Shown here piece after piece: positions 26,361 to 34,535 of a stretch of DNA of 64,000 nucleotides. The notes under the pieces were generated by a model. The model made no database searches. It had not been told where the DNA came from and saw only the letters and a program-made list of their open reading frames with translations. Made by a program: the position numbers and the translations under genes. Source of the stretch: CAYPLH01 sp964411505 (lineage in GTDB: Bacteria; Bacillota; Clostridia; CAYPLH01; DUMO01); NCBI GenBank assembly GCA_964411505.1, contig CAYPLH010000016.1, positions 7,728 through 71,727 on the forward strand. Reading direction: 5' to 3'. Position 1 is the first letter of the stretch, and every line of letters starts with the position of its first letter.

Positions 26361-26756
26361 ATGAAAAAAGGGATTTTGTTAAATAGCAGCATATCTGAAG
26401 TCGTAGCAAGCATGGGGCATACTGATTTACTGGTTATTTGTGACAGTGGTCTGCCAATACCCGAAACAACAAAGAAAATTGATATATCACTTACAAAAGG
26501 CATACCGGGATTTATTGAAGCTGTAAAGACTGTATTATCAGAATTAGAAGTTGAAGAAGCCTTCGTTGCAAATGAAATGGTAGAAATATCACCTGATTTA
26601 TTTGATACATTAAAAGAAATATTAGGTAAAATACCAGTTGCTTTTATAACCCATGAGGAATTTAAAAGTACCGTAAAAAACGCTAAGGCCTGTATTAGGA
26701 CAGGAGAATGTACACCTTTTGCTAATGCAATTTTAAAATCTGGCACCACTTTTTAA
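26361..26756 (+). CDS. rbsD: D-ribose pyranase (RbsD/FucU family)
   Basis: The 131-residue protein has exactly the usual RbsD length. It interconverts the pyranose and furanose forms of ribose so that ribokinase can act. H20 (in ASMGHTD), D28, H98 (in THEEFK) and N122 align with family active-site residues. Position 120, normally Tyr in TPYANI, is Phe here (TPFANA). The C-terminus GTTF is also family-like. The gene lies 120 bases after rbsK and 14 bases before a sulfatase gene, within the LacI-controlled operon. Confidence 0.88.
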   Translation: MKKGILLNSSISEVVASMGHTDLLVICDSGLPIPETTKKIDISLTKGIPGFIEAVKTVLSELEVEEAFVANEMVEISPDLFDTLKEILGKIPVAFITHEEFKSTVKNAKACIRTGECTPFANAILKSGTTF

Positions 26757-26770
26757 AGGAGATTGTAATC

Positions 26771-28249
26771 ATGAGAGCGATAATGGTTATGTTTGATTCA
26801 TTAAATCGACATATGCTTCCGATGTACGGATGCGATTGGGTTAAGGCGCCAAACTTTCAGAGATTGGCCGAAAGAAGTGTTGTATTTGACAACAGTTATG
26901 TTGGGAGTATGCCTTGCATGCCTGCCCGGCGAGAATTGCATACAGGAAGATACAATTTTCTTCACAGAAGCTGGGGGCCATTGGAACCTTTTGATGATTC
27001 CATGCCTGAGTTGTTGAAAAACAATGGTATATATACCCATCTTGTAAGTGATCACTATCATTACTGGGAAGATGGTGGCTGTACCTATCATACGCGGTAC
27101 AATTCTTGGGAGATAACAAGAGGGCAGGAGGGGGATCCGTGGAAGGGAGAAGTCATGGACCCTGCGATTCCGGAGCATTTAGGAGGTCGCAAAAGCTGCC
27201 TTTGGAGACAAGATTGGGTTAACCGCAAATTTATGACGAAATTAGAAGAACATCCCCAAGCGGTAAACTTTGAAAAAGGATTGGAATTTATCAGAACCAA
27301 CCAGAATGAAGATCGTTGGTTTTTGCAAATAGAAGAGTTCGATCCCCATGAACCGTTTTTTACGCATAAAAAATATAAGGATATGTACCCTCATAAATAT
27401 GACGGTCCTCATTTTGACTGGCCTAACTATGCACAGGTTCAGGAAAGCAGGGAACAAATTGATCATCTAAGATACGAATATGCAGCACTTGTCAGTCTTT
27501 GTGATGAGCAGCTGGGAAAAGTACTGGATCTTATGGATGAATTGGATTTATGGGAAGATACAATGTTGATTGTTAATACGGATCATGGATTCCTCCTTGG
27601 AGAGCATGACTGGTGGGCAAAATGTGTTCAGCCCTTTTACAATGAAATTGCACGTACTCCTTTATTCATATGGGATCCGTGTACAGGGAAGAAAAATGAA
27701 AGACGGCAGAGCCTTGTTCAAACTATAGACCTTGCTCCAACCTTGTTGGAATTCTTTGGAGTTGACATTCCGAAAGATATGCAGGGTAAGTCATTGAGGG
27801 AAACTATACTAGAGGATAAGCCCGTACGTGAAGCTGCACTTTATGGGATTCATGGCGGTCATGTGAATTGTACTGACGGACATTATGTGTATATGAGAGC
27901 TCCGTTTTTAGAGGATAATCAACCATTATATAACTATACACTAATGCCTACGCATATGAGAAACCGTTTTAGTATAAAGGAACTGGAAAATATTGAACTT
28001 AGCGAACCGTTTACATTTACTAAGAACTGTCGGACTATGAAAATCAGGTCGGGTGGGATACCTGAACTGGATTTTAACCCTTATAAATTCGGTAATTTAT
28101 TATTTAATATCGATGAGGATCCGGAACAGAAGCATCCGATATGTGACCCGGATACAGAAATGAGAATGATAAGGCATCTGGTTGGGTTAATGAAGGAAAA
28201 TGATGCACCCAAAGAGCAATATATTCGTTTGGGTCTGCATGATGAATAG
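26771..28249 (+). CDS. Cys-type sulfatase
   Basis: The 492-residue sulfatase has the formylglycine box C49-M-P-A-R53, the metal ligands MFDSLNRH at the N-terminus and NTDHGFLLGEHDWW in the middle. The unusual IEEFDPHEPF segment is shared by a clade of large Firmicutes and Bacteroidetes sulfatases. No signal peptide is present. AAAGGAG lies about 9 bases before the ATG. It lies 14 bases after rbsD and 40 bases before the permease gene, firmly inside the LacI operon. The sugar substrate is not determinable. Confidence 0.94.
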   Translation: MRAIMVMFDSLNRHMLPMYGCDWVKAPNFQRLAERSVVFDNSYVGSMPCMPARRELHTGRYNFLHRSWGPLEPFDDSMPELLKNNGIYTHLVSDHYHYWEDGGCTYHTRYNSWEITRGQEGDPWKGEVMDPAIPEHLGGRKSCLWRQDWVNRKFMTKLEEHPQAVNFEKGLEFIRTNQNEDRWFLQIEEFDPHEPFFTHKKYKDMYPHKYDGPHFDWPNYAQVQESREQIDHLRYEYAALVSLCDEQLGKVLDLMDELDLWEDTMLIVNTDHGFLLGEHDWWAKCVQPFYNEIARTPLFIWDPCTGKKNERRQSLVQTIDLAPTLLEFFGVDIPKDMQGKSLRETILEDKPVREAALYGIHGGHVNCTDGHYVYMRAPFLEDNQPLYNYTLMPTHMRNRFSIKELENIELSEPFTFTKNCRTMKIRSGGIPELDFNPYKFGNLLFNIDEDPEQKHPICDPDTEMRMIRHLVGLMKENDAPKEQYIRLGLHDE

Positions 28250-28289
28250 TTATTTGGTCTAAAAAACCTCTAAGGAAAGGAGTATATCA

Positions 28290-29249
28290 ATGAAAGGGTA
28301 CACAAAAGGTATGAAAAAACCTCATGTACAAAAGAAAGATCCCATAAGTATGTTGATAAACTCAGTAAAGCGGGACTGGAGCCTTTACTTATTAATTAGT
28401 CCAGTTATAGTATATTTTATTATTTTTAAATACTGGCCGATGTATGGTGTTCAGATAGCTTTTAAGAACTTTATGCCCTCCAAAGGGATCTGGGGAAGTC
28501 CGTGGGCAGGGTTTAAGCATTTCGACAGATTTTTTAGCAACTATCAATTTTGGCGCTTGATTAAAAACACCCTAGGCATTAGCGTTTATCAGCTGACAGT
28601 AGGATTTCCTATACCCATATTTCTTGCACTTATGCTGAACGAGGTAAGGAGTAAATATTTAAAGAAGACAGTTCAAATGGTTACTTATGCACCTCATTTT
28701 CTTTCAGTTGTTGTTCTGGTTGGTATGGTGCTAGCTTTTTTGTCACCACAGAATGGAGTAATTAATCACATACTGGCATTGTTAGGATTTGAGCCCATTA
28801 ACTTTATGACAGAGGCAAAATGGTTTAAAACTATATACGTTTTTTCCGGAGTATGGCAGAATGCAGGTTGGGGCTCAATCATATACATGGCGGCACTGGC
28901 AGGTATTGATACATCGCTCTACGAAGCTGCTGCTATAGATGGTGCCAGCAAATTTAAAAGGGTAATACACATTACAATACCAGGTATCCTACCCACTGCT
29001 ATAATTATTCTGATACTCGAATCAGGAAAAATAATGAATGTGGGTTTTGAAAAAGTGTTTTTAATGCAGAACAGCCTGAATATAAGCGCATCTGAGATAA
29101 TATCAACCTATGTGTACAAAAGAGGGCTGCTAGGTGCACAATATAGCTTTGCTTCGGCGGTAGGTCTGTTTAACTCAGTTATTAATTTAATACTGCTAAT
29201 TACAGTAAATAGAATATCCAGATCAACCAGTCAGAATAGTTTATGGTAG
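28290..29249 (+). CDS. Carbohydrate ABC importer permease, LplB/MalF-like
   Basis: The 319-residue permease has six membrane segments and the EAA loop YEAAAIDGASKFKRV (about residues 211-225). It is paralogous to the permease at 16725-17675 in the first glycan locus, sharing words such as WPMYGVQIAFKNF and NAGWGSIIYMAALAG. AAAGGAG precedes its ATG. It pairs with the YtcP-like permease downstream. As in the first locus, no ATPase gene is near. Confidence 0.95.
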   Translation: MKGYTKGMKKPHVQKKDPISMLINSVKRDWSLYLLISPVIVYFIIFKYWPMYGVQIAFKNFMPSKGIWGSPWAGFKHFDRFFSNYQFWRLIKNTLGISVYQLTVGFPIPIFLALMLNEVRSKYLKKTVQMVTYAPHFLSVVVLVGMVLAFLSPQNGVINHILALLGFEPINFMTEAKWFKTIYVFSGVWQNAGWGSIIYMAALAGIDTSLYEAAAIDGASKFKRVIHITIPGILPTAIIILILESGKIMNVGFEKVFLMQNSLNISASEIISTYVYKRGLLGAQYSFASAVGLFNSVINLILLITVNRISRSTSQNSLW

Positions 29250-29286
29250 CATTTTTTAAAAAACGCATGAAACGGAGGTAGGTTAG

Positions 29287-30177
29287 ATGAATAACAGACT
29301 GGATCAGGGCAAGGGAGATATTGTATTCGATATTATAAATAAATTTTTGCTTATAGTAATACTGATTGTGACAGTATATCCATTAGTGTTTGTAGCCAGT
29401 GCTTCCATAAGTGATCCGATGGAGGTTTTAAAAGGTAATATATTACTACTTCCTAAGGGCGTTACTCTGGATTCATACAGGAGGGTGTTCAGGAATTCAG
29501 ATATCCTGACAGGCTATAAGAATACTATTTTATACACAGTTGTTGGTGTAATAGTTAACCTTACGATGACAATAGCTGGAGCTTATCCCTTATCACGGAA
29601 AAAATTCTATCCAAGGAACATCATTTTAGCATTTTTTACATTCACAATGTTTTTTGGAGGGGGTATAATTCCAACTTACTTGGTAATAAAAAGGTTAGGA
29701 CTTATAAACAATTTTTGGGTCATGATTTTACCTGGCGCGGTTCAGGTGTGGAACCTTATATTAATGAAAACCTTCTTTCAGAATTCCATACCTGAGGAGC
29801 TACATGAAGCTGCATATGTTGATGGGGGTACCAATATGCAGGTACTTATAAAAATTGTATTGCCTCTTTCAGCACCCATCATAGCGGTTATGGTATTGTT
29901 CTATGGCGTTGGACACTGGAATGCATTTTTTAATGCTCTCATATATCTGTCCGACAGGTCAAAATACCCATTACAGCTATTTTTAAGAGAAATTCTGATA
30001 GAGTCACAGATAGATGATATGATGGGCAGCTCTGAAGCTATTGCAGACCAAAGGATATATGCTGAGAGTATTAAGTATGCAGTAATTGTTGCAGCTAGCT
30101 TGCCCGTTTTAATGTTATATCCTGTTATACAGAAGTACTTTGTAAAGGGTGTTATGGTAGGAGCTATCAAGGGCTAG
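29287..30177 (+). CDS. Carbohydrate ABC importer permease, YtcP/MalG-like
   Basis: The 296-residue permease has six membrane segments, the EAA loop HEAAYVDGGTNMQV (about residues 178-191) and the C-terminus VKGVMVGAIKG. It is paralogous to the product of 15819-16712. CGGAGG lies 7 bases before the ATG. It lies between the LplB-like permease and the binding lipoprotein. Confidence 0.95.
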   Translation: MNNRLDQGKGDIVFDIINKFLLIVILIVTVYPLVFVASASISDPMEVLKGNILLLPKGVTLDSYRRVFRNSDILTGYKNTILYTVVGVIVNLTMTIAGAYPLSRKKFYPRNIILAFFTFTMFFGGGIIPTYLVIKRLGLINNFWVMILPGAVQVWNLILMKTFFQNSIPEELHEAAYVDGGTNMQVLIKIVLPLSAPIIAVMVLFYGVGHWNAFFNALIYLSDRSKYPLQLFLREILIESQIDDMMGSSEAIADQRIYAESIKYAVIVAASLPVLMLYPVIQKYFVKGVMVGAIKG

Positions 30178-30270
30178 CTGGTAAAAAAATCAGCATAGCC
30201 TAAAAATAAATACCCTGGATACATAAAAAGTTTTCAGGGGCAATAATAAATAAATGGGAGGAAAATGTTT

Positions 30271-31926
30271 ATGAAAAACAGATTATTTAAGTGTATTGCA
30301 TTGGTGCTTTGTACTTTATTGGTGATTACTGCGTTTGCAGGATGTGCCAAAAATGGCAATGAACCAACCGAACCAAAGGGAAGTACCAAGACAACGGGGG
30401 ACGATGAAAAAGTGCCTGAAAACATGAATTTGACAGGCATGCCCATCGTTAAGGAGCCTATTACTCTAAAGATTATGGTAGCAAAACACGTAGCTCAATC
30501 AGACTGGAGTGAAATGCTGGTATGGAAAGAGTATGAGAAGATGACTGGTGTACATGTTGAATGGATTGAAGTTCCGGAACAGAATCAAACTCTTACTGAG
30601 AAGAGAAACTTGGCAGTAGCTGGCGGCGATATGCCAGATGCCTTCTTTAAGTGCAACTTTCCTGCTAAGGATTTGCAGTCTTATGGAGAACAGGAGATGT
30701 TTCTAAAATTAAACGACATGATAGACAAGTATGCTCCTAACTTCAAAAAAGCAATTGATGAACGTGAGGATGTTGCAAAAGGCATACAAATGGTGGATGG
30801 AAGCATATATTCACTTCCTTACATCATGAATGTTCTTTCTCCGGCAATAACAGGTAAGATTTTTGTAAACAGGAAATGGCTTGATAAATTAGAAATGGAT
30901 ATGCCTTCAACTACCGAAGAGTTCTACAATGTCCTAACAGCCATCAAAAAGACGGACCTTAATGGAAATGGAGAAAATGATGAGATTCCTCTAACTTCTC
31001 CTGCCTTTAACAACGTAGCATCTTCGCTGCGTGGAGCATGGGGACTGGGGAACACAGGAAATGCCAATGGATTTATTGATGCCGGTGCCAAAGACGGCAA
31101 GGTAAGATATTGGGCTGCTGACCCAAATTATAAGGAACAACTGATGTATATGAACAAGCTTTTTGATGATGAATTGCTGGATGAGGAAATATTCCAGATG
31201 AATAACAATAAATTGATTGGTAAAGCCGCACAAAACCAGGTAGGAGCTTTCTCAGCAATAAACAATAATGCTATGGGACAACAATATCAGAATGATTATG
31301 AAGGTCTTAAGGCAGCCTTAATAGGTCCTTCTGGAGACCAGTTGTGGAGCCCCGTAAATTCAAGAATTTGGGATATGGGAGCTTTTGTAATAACAAATGT
31401 AAATAAACACCCGGAAATTACAATGCGTTGGGTTGATTACTTCTATAGTGAAGAAGGAATAAAGCTATACTTTATGGGTAAAGAGGGTATCACTTATGAG
31501 GTAGGTGCTGATGGCAAAATTGACTACAACGATGAAATTAACAAAAATCCTGACGGTTTGACTTATGATCAGGCAATAGGCAAATATCTTGCATGGGGTG
31601 GAAAAGGAAATCCGAGTATGGCTATTGATGAATACTTCCGTGGCGCTGCAGTTCTACCTATTCCCCTTGAAGCGGCAAACAGACTTAAGCCATATTTGCC
31701 TGAAGAGATATGGCCGGTATTTAGTTATACATCAGAAGAAAATGAGGAAAGAGCTGAGTTGGAAGCTGACTTAAACGGTTATGTAAATGAAATGACAGCG
31801 CAGTTTGTAACTGGTAAGAAGCCATTTGCTGAATGGGATAATTACGTAAATGAACTGAAAAAAATGGGCTTGGATGACTACCTACAAATCTGCCAGACAG
31901 CTTATGAAAGATATAAGGGAAATTAA
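30271..31926 (+). CDS. Extracellular sugar-binding lipoprotein of an ABC importer
   Basis: This large LplA/YtcQ-type binding protein is about 551 residues long. The ATG at 30271 is preferred over the one at 30265 because GGGAGG is then spaced by nine bases. The signal peptide ends in the lipobox AFAGC, after which a Thr/Lys-rich linker leads into the binding domain. An EF-hand-like DLNGNGENDE is present near residue 232. It is paralogous in architecture to the lipoprotein at 14080. It completes the importer of the LacI operon and is followed by a hairpin. Confidence 0.94.
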   Translation: MKNRLFKCIALVLCTLLVITAFAGCAKNGNEPTEPKGSTKTTGDDEKVPENMNLTGMPIVKEPITLKIMVAKHVAQSDWSEMLVWKEYEKMTGVHVEWIEVPEQNQTLTEKRNLAVAGGDMPDAFFKCNFPAKDLQSYGEQEMFLKLNDMIDKYAPNFKKAIDEREDVAKGIQMVDGSIYSLPYIMNVLSPAITGKIFVNRKWLDKLEMDMPSTTEEFYNVLTAIKKTDLNGNGENDEIPLTSPAFNNVASSLRGAWGLGNTGNANGFIDAGAKDGKVRYWAADPNYKEQLMYMNKLFDDELLDEEIFQMNNNKLIGKAAQNQVGAFSAINNNAMGQQYQNDYEGLKAALIGPSGDQLWSPVNSRIWDMGAFVITNVNKHPEITMRWVDYFYSEEGIKLYFMGKEGITYEVGADGKIDYNDEINKNPDGLTYDQAIGKYLAWGGKGNPSMAIDEYFRGAAVLPIPLEAANRLKPYLPEEIWPVFSYTSEENEERAELEADLNGYVNEMTAQFVTGKKPFAEWDNYVNELKKMGLDDYLQICQTAYERYKGN

Positions 31927-31961
31927 GCTTTTAAAATTTACAAGATAAGATAAAATGATTA

Positions 31962-31998
31962 CGCCAGCCCTTCATGATTATTCGTGAAGGGCATGGCG
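31962..31998 (+). terminator. Hairpin after the importer genes
   Basis: CGCCA-g-CCCTTCA (31962-31974) pairs with TGAAGGG-ca-TGGCG (31985-31998). No U-run follows, so termination may be partial and allow read-through to the ADP-ribosylglycohydrolase-family gene. Confidence 0.55.
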
Positions 31999-32013
31999 CA
32001 CTTTAAGTAATTA

Positions 32014-32139
32014 AATGATTAATACCCAAAAAGCATATTAGTTGAACTTCGTATGCAACATATAGTGTTTGAATGATTAAATTGGCAGTATATGTTGTAT
32101 GGGAGGTTATTTCAGCTTAATTTTTAGGGAATAATCATA
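32014..32139. mobile_element. MITE-like element, copy B (inverted relative to copy A)
   Basis: This 126-bp non-coding element starts AATGATT and ends near AATCAT. Read on the minus strand it aligns with the copy at 23491-23615 along its length, sharing TGATTATTCCC, TAACCTC, CACTAT and GTTCAACTAATAT. It has inserted between the importer hairpin and the ADP-ribosylglycohydrolase-family gene. Confidence 0.7.
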
Positions 32140-32173
32140 AAATGCTTTTATAAAAGAGATAGGAGATAGTAAT

Positions 32174-34306
32174 ATGGCGGGAATTCCGGTAAATTATTTT
32201 GAGAAGGTGTATGCAGGCTGGCTAGGAAAGCTAATAGGTGTAAGACATGGAGCACCCATTGAAAACTGGTCTTATGAAAAAATCAAAAAGGTTTACGCAG
32301 AGATAGACGGATATCTTGTAGACTATAAGGATTTTGCCGCTGATGACGACAGTAATGGACCAATATTTTTTTTGAGGGCTCTTGATGATTATACTTATAC
32401 CAATGATCTGACTGCAGAGCAGATAGGTTTAACCTGGCTGAACTATGCCCCCTTTGAACATGGATTTTACTGGTGGGGCGGCTATGGTAAATCTACCGAA
32501 CATACAGCATATATGAACTTAAGAAACGGGATAAAGGCCCCACGTTCAGGTTCTATAGAGCAAAATGGAAAGGCTGTGGCAGAACAGATTGGGGGGCAGA
32601 TATTCATAGATACCTGGGGACTTGTGGTGCCAAATAACCCAAGGCTTGCAGCAGACTATGCAAAAAAGGCTGCTAGCGTATCCCATGGAGGAAATGGAAT
32701 ATATGGGGGAATGTTTATTGCTGCATGTATAAGTGCGGCGTTTACTGAGGAAAGTATTGAAAAGATTATTGAAACAGGTTTGTCTGTTATTCCCGAGGAT
32801 TGTGAATATGTAAGGATGTCTAGGGAAGTTATAAAGTTTTATAAATCCAATCCAGAAAACTGGAGAGAATGCTTAAAATATGTGAAGGATAATTTTGGAT
32901 ACGACCGATATCCTGGAGCTTGCCACATTATACCTAATTCAGCTGTAATAATTCTGTCTCTTTTGTATGGTGAGGGTGATTTTTCAAAAACCATCAATAT
33001 ATGCAATATGTGTGGTTGGGATACTGATTGCAATGTTGCTAATGTTGGAACTATCCTTGGGGTTATGAATGGTCTTGAGGGTATAGATTATGAAAAGTGG
33101 AGAAGACCAATAAATGACTTCTTCGCGTGCTCTAGTGTGATAGGAAGTTTGAACATCATGGATGTGCCATGGTGTGCCGTATATATAGCCGGACTAGGCT
33201 ATAAAATTGCAGGTGAAGAGCCGCCTCATGTGTTGAAGAATTTAATAACCGGGAAGACTGCAAGGTTTAATTTTGAGCTGCCTGGTTCAACCCATGGCTT
33301 CAGAGTTTCTTCAAATAAGGAACGTGGCTTAGAATACAGCTTGCAAAATTCCAAAGAAGCAGCAGCAAGTGGCAAAAGAAGCCTTAAAGTAACCGCAAAA
33401 CCTCTATTATGGGATGAGGAGCTGTATGTTTTCCACAAAACGTATTATGAACCAGCTGATTTTCATGACAGCCGATATGATCCGAGTTTTTCTCCTATAC
33501 TCTATCCTGGACAGAGTATCAAGGCAAAGGTTATGGTGCCTGAATACATCGACACCGGGGTACTGGCATGTCTGTATGTTAGGGATCGAAACAGTGGAAA
33601 GTGTGTAGAAGCCGGGACAGTAGACTTAGAGCTAGGTAAATGGGAGGAACTTAGCCTTGACATACCTTTTATGGAGGGCGCTTGCATTGATGAAGCAGGT
33701 ATTAAGCTAATCCCAAAAGGCAAAGGTCCCAGCCTGCTGGTGGTTTATATTGATGATTTTGATTTTTCCGGTTGTCCGGATTATACCATTGATTTCAGTA
33801 AGGAAAAGGTTGAAGTATGGTCAAGGCTACATCATGAAGTCAGCCAGTTTTCATACCTAAAGGGGATTTGGACATTGGAAGACGATGTTTTAAGTGGTAG
33901 CTGCTCTGACTTTGGAGAAGCCTATACTGGAGGATATGACTGGAAGGACTATAGTTTTCAGGCAACCCTCATTCCACAAATCGGAGAATACCATAACATC
34001 AATTTTAGAGTTCAAGGTGCTATAAGATCCTATGCCGTCGGGCTTGCGCCTTCTGGCAAGATAGCTTTATACAAGAATGAAAACGGGTACAATCTGCTTT
34101 GTGAGGCAGACTATCCATGGGAACCAAACAGAGAATATACATTAAAGGTGGAACTTTTGGGAGCAAACATTAAAGTGAAAGATTCGGGCAGAATAATATT
34201 TGATTATACTGACCAAGAGAAACCTTATCTTACTGGACAAATTGGTGTATCTGTTCAAAATGGCAGTCACTGCCACTATAAAGACTTTAGAGTAGGGAGG
34301 ATATAG
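32174..34306 (+). CDS. ADP-ribosylglycohydrolase-family protein with C-terminal beta-sandwich domains
   Basis: The 710-residue protein is the paralogue of the one at 11034-13160 with the same three-part layout. It opens with AGWLGKLIGVRHGAPIEN. Metal ligands are present in AADDDSNGPIF (about residues 57-67) and CGWDTDCNVANVG (about 281-293). Two beta-sandwich regions follow, the last with SQFSYLKGIWTLEDD. It has no signal peptide and should be cytoplasmic. It lies downstream of the importer in the same orientation. With ribokinase and RbsD in the same operon, release of ribose or a ribose-like furanose is an attractive but unproven role. GGAGA lies upstream of the ATG. Confidence 0.88.
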   Translation: MAGIPVNYFEKVYAGWLGKLIGVRHGAPIENWSYEKIKKVYAEIDGYLVDYKDFAADDDSNGPIFFLRALDDYTYTNDLTAEQIGLTWLNYAPFEHGFYWWGGYGKSTEHTAYMNLRNGIKAPRSGSIEQNGKAVAEQIGGQIFIDTWGLVVPNNPRLAADYAKKAASVSHGGNGIYGGMFIAACISAAFTEESIEKIIETGLSVIPEDCEYVRMSREVIKFYKSNPENWRECLKYVKDNFGYDRYPGACHIIPNSAVIILSLLYGEGDFSKTINICNMCGWDTDCNVANVGTILGVMNGLEGIDYEKWRRPINDFFACSSVIGSLNIMDVPWCAVYIAGLGYKIAGEEPPHVLKNLITGKTARFNFELPGSTHGFRVSSNKERGLEYSLQNSKEAAASGKRSLKVTAKPLLWDEELYVFHKTYYEPADFHDSRYDPSFSPILYPGQSIKAKVMVPEYIDTGVLACLYVRDRNSGKCVEAGTVDLELGKWEELSLDIPFMEGACIDEAGIKLIPKGKGPSLLVVYIDDFDFSGCPDYTIDFSKEKVEVWSRLHHEVSQFSYLKGIWTLEDDVLSGSCSDFGEAYTGGYDWKDYSFQATLIPQIGEYHNINFRVQGAIRSYAVGLAPSGKIALYKNENGYNLLCEADYPWEPNREYTLKVELLGANIKVKDSGRIIFDYTDQEKPYLTGQIGVSVQNGSHCHYKDFRVGRI

Positions 34307-34510
34307 CAAGAGCACAAGAGGACGGTTCTTCCGAGTACAAGGGGACGGTTCTTCTGTGCATCTGTGCACAAGGGGATTATTCTCTTGTGCCTCATTAATT
34401 CCAAAGTAAAGATATTACAAATAGGTTGGTTAAGGCAGTAGGGATAGTAATGAGAGAAAAAAAAGAACGGAAGCAAGAGCACAAAAGAACCATCCCCCTG
34501 TGTTCTTGCT
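34305..34510. repeat. Long imperfect inverted repeat related to the GGGGACGGTTC family
   Basis: The left part AGCAAGAGCACAAGAGGACGG (34305 on) pairs imperfectly with the right part ending TGTTCTTGCT at 34510. The core GGGGACGGTTCTTC appears inside the left half and its complement GAACCATCCCCC in the right half. It starts within the stop codon of the preceding gene and fills the gap to the sulfatase gene at 34536. Confidence 0.7.
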
Positions 34511-34535
34511 GCCAATGAAGGGATTGAATTAATTA

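Noticed and set aside
26801..27178. Long minus-strand ORFs opposite the sulfatase at 26771
   Set aside because: They are reading-frame shadows of a gene with complete sulfatase motifs, and none has its own ribosome site or domain.
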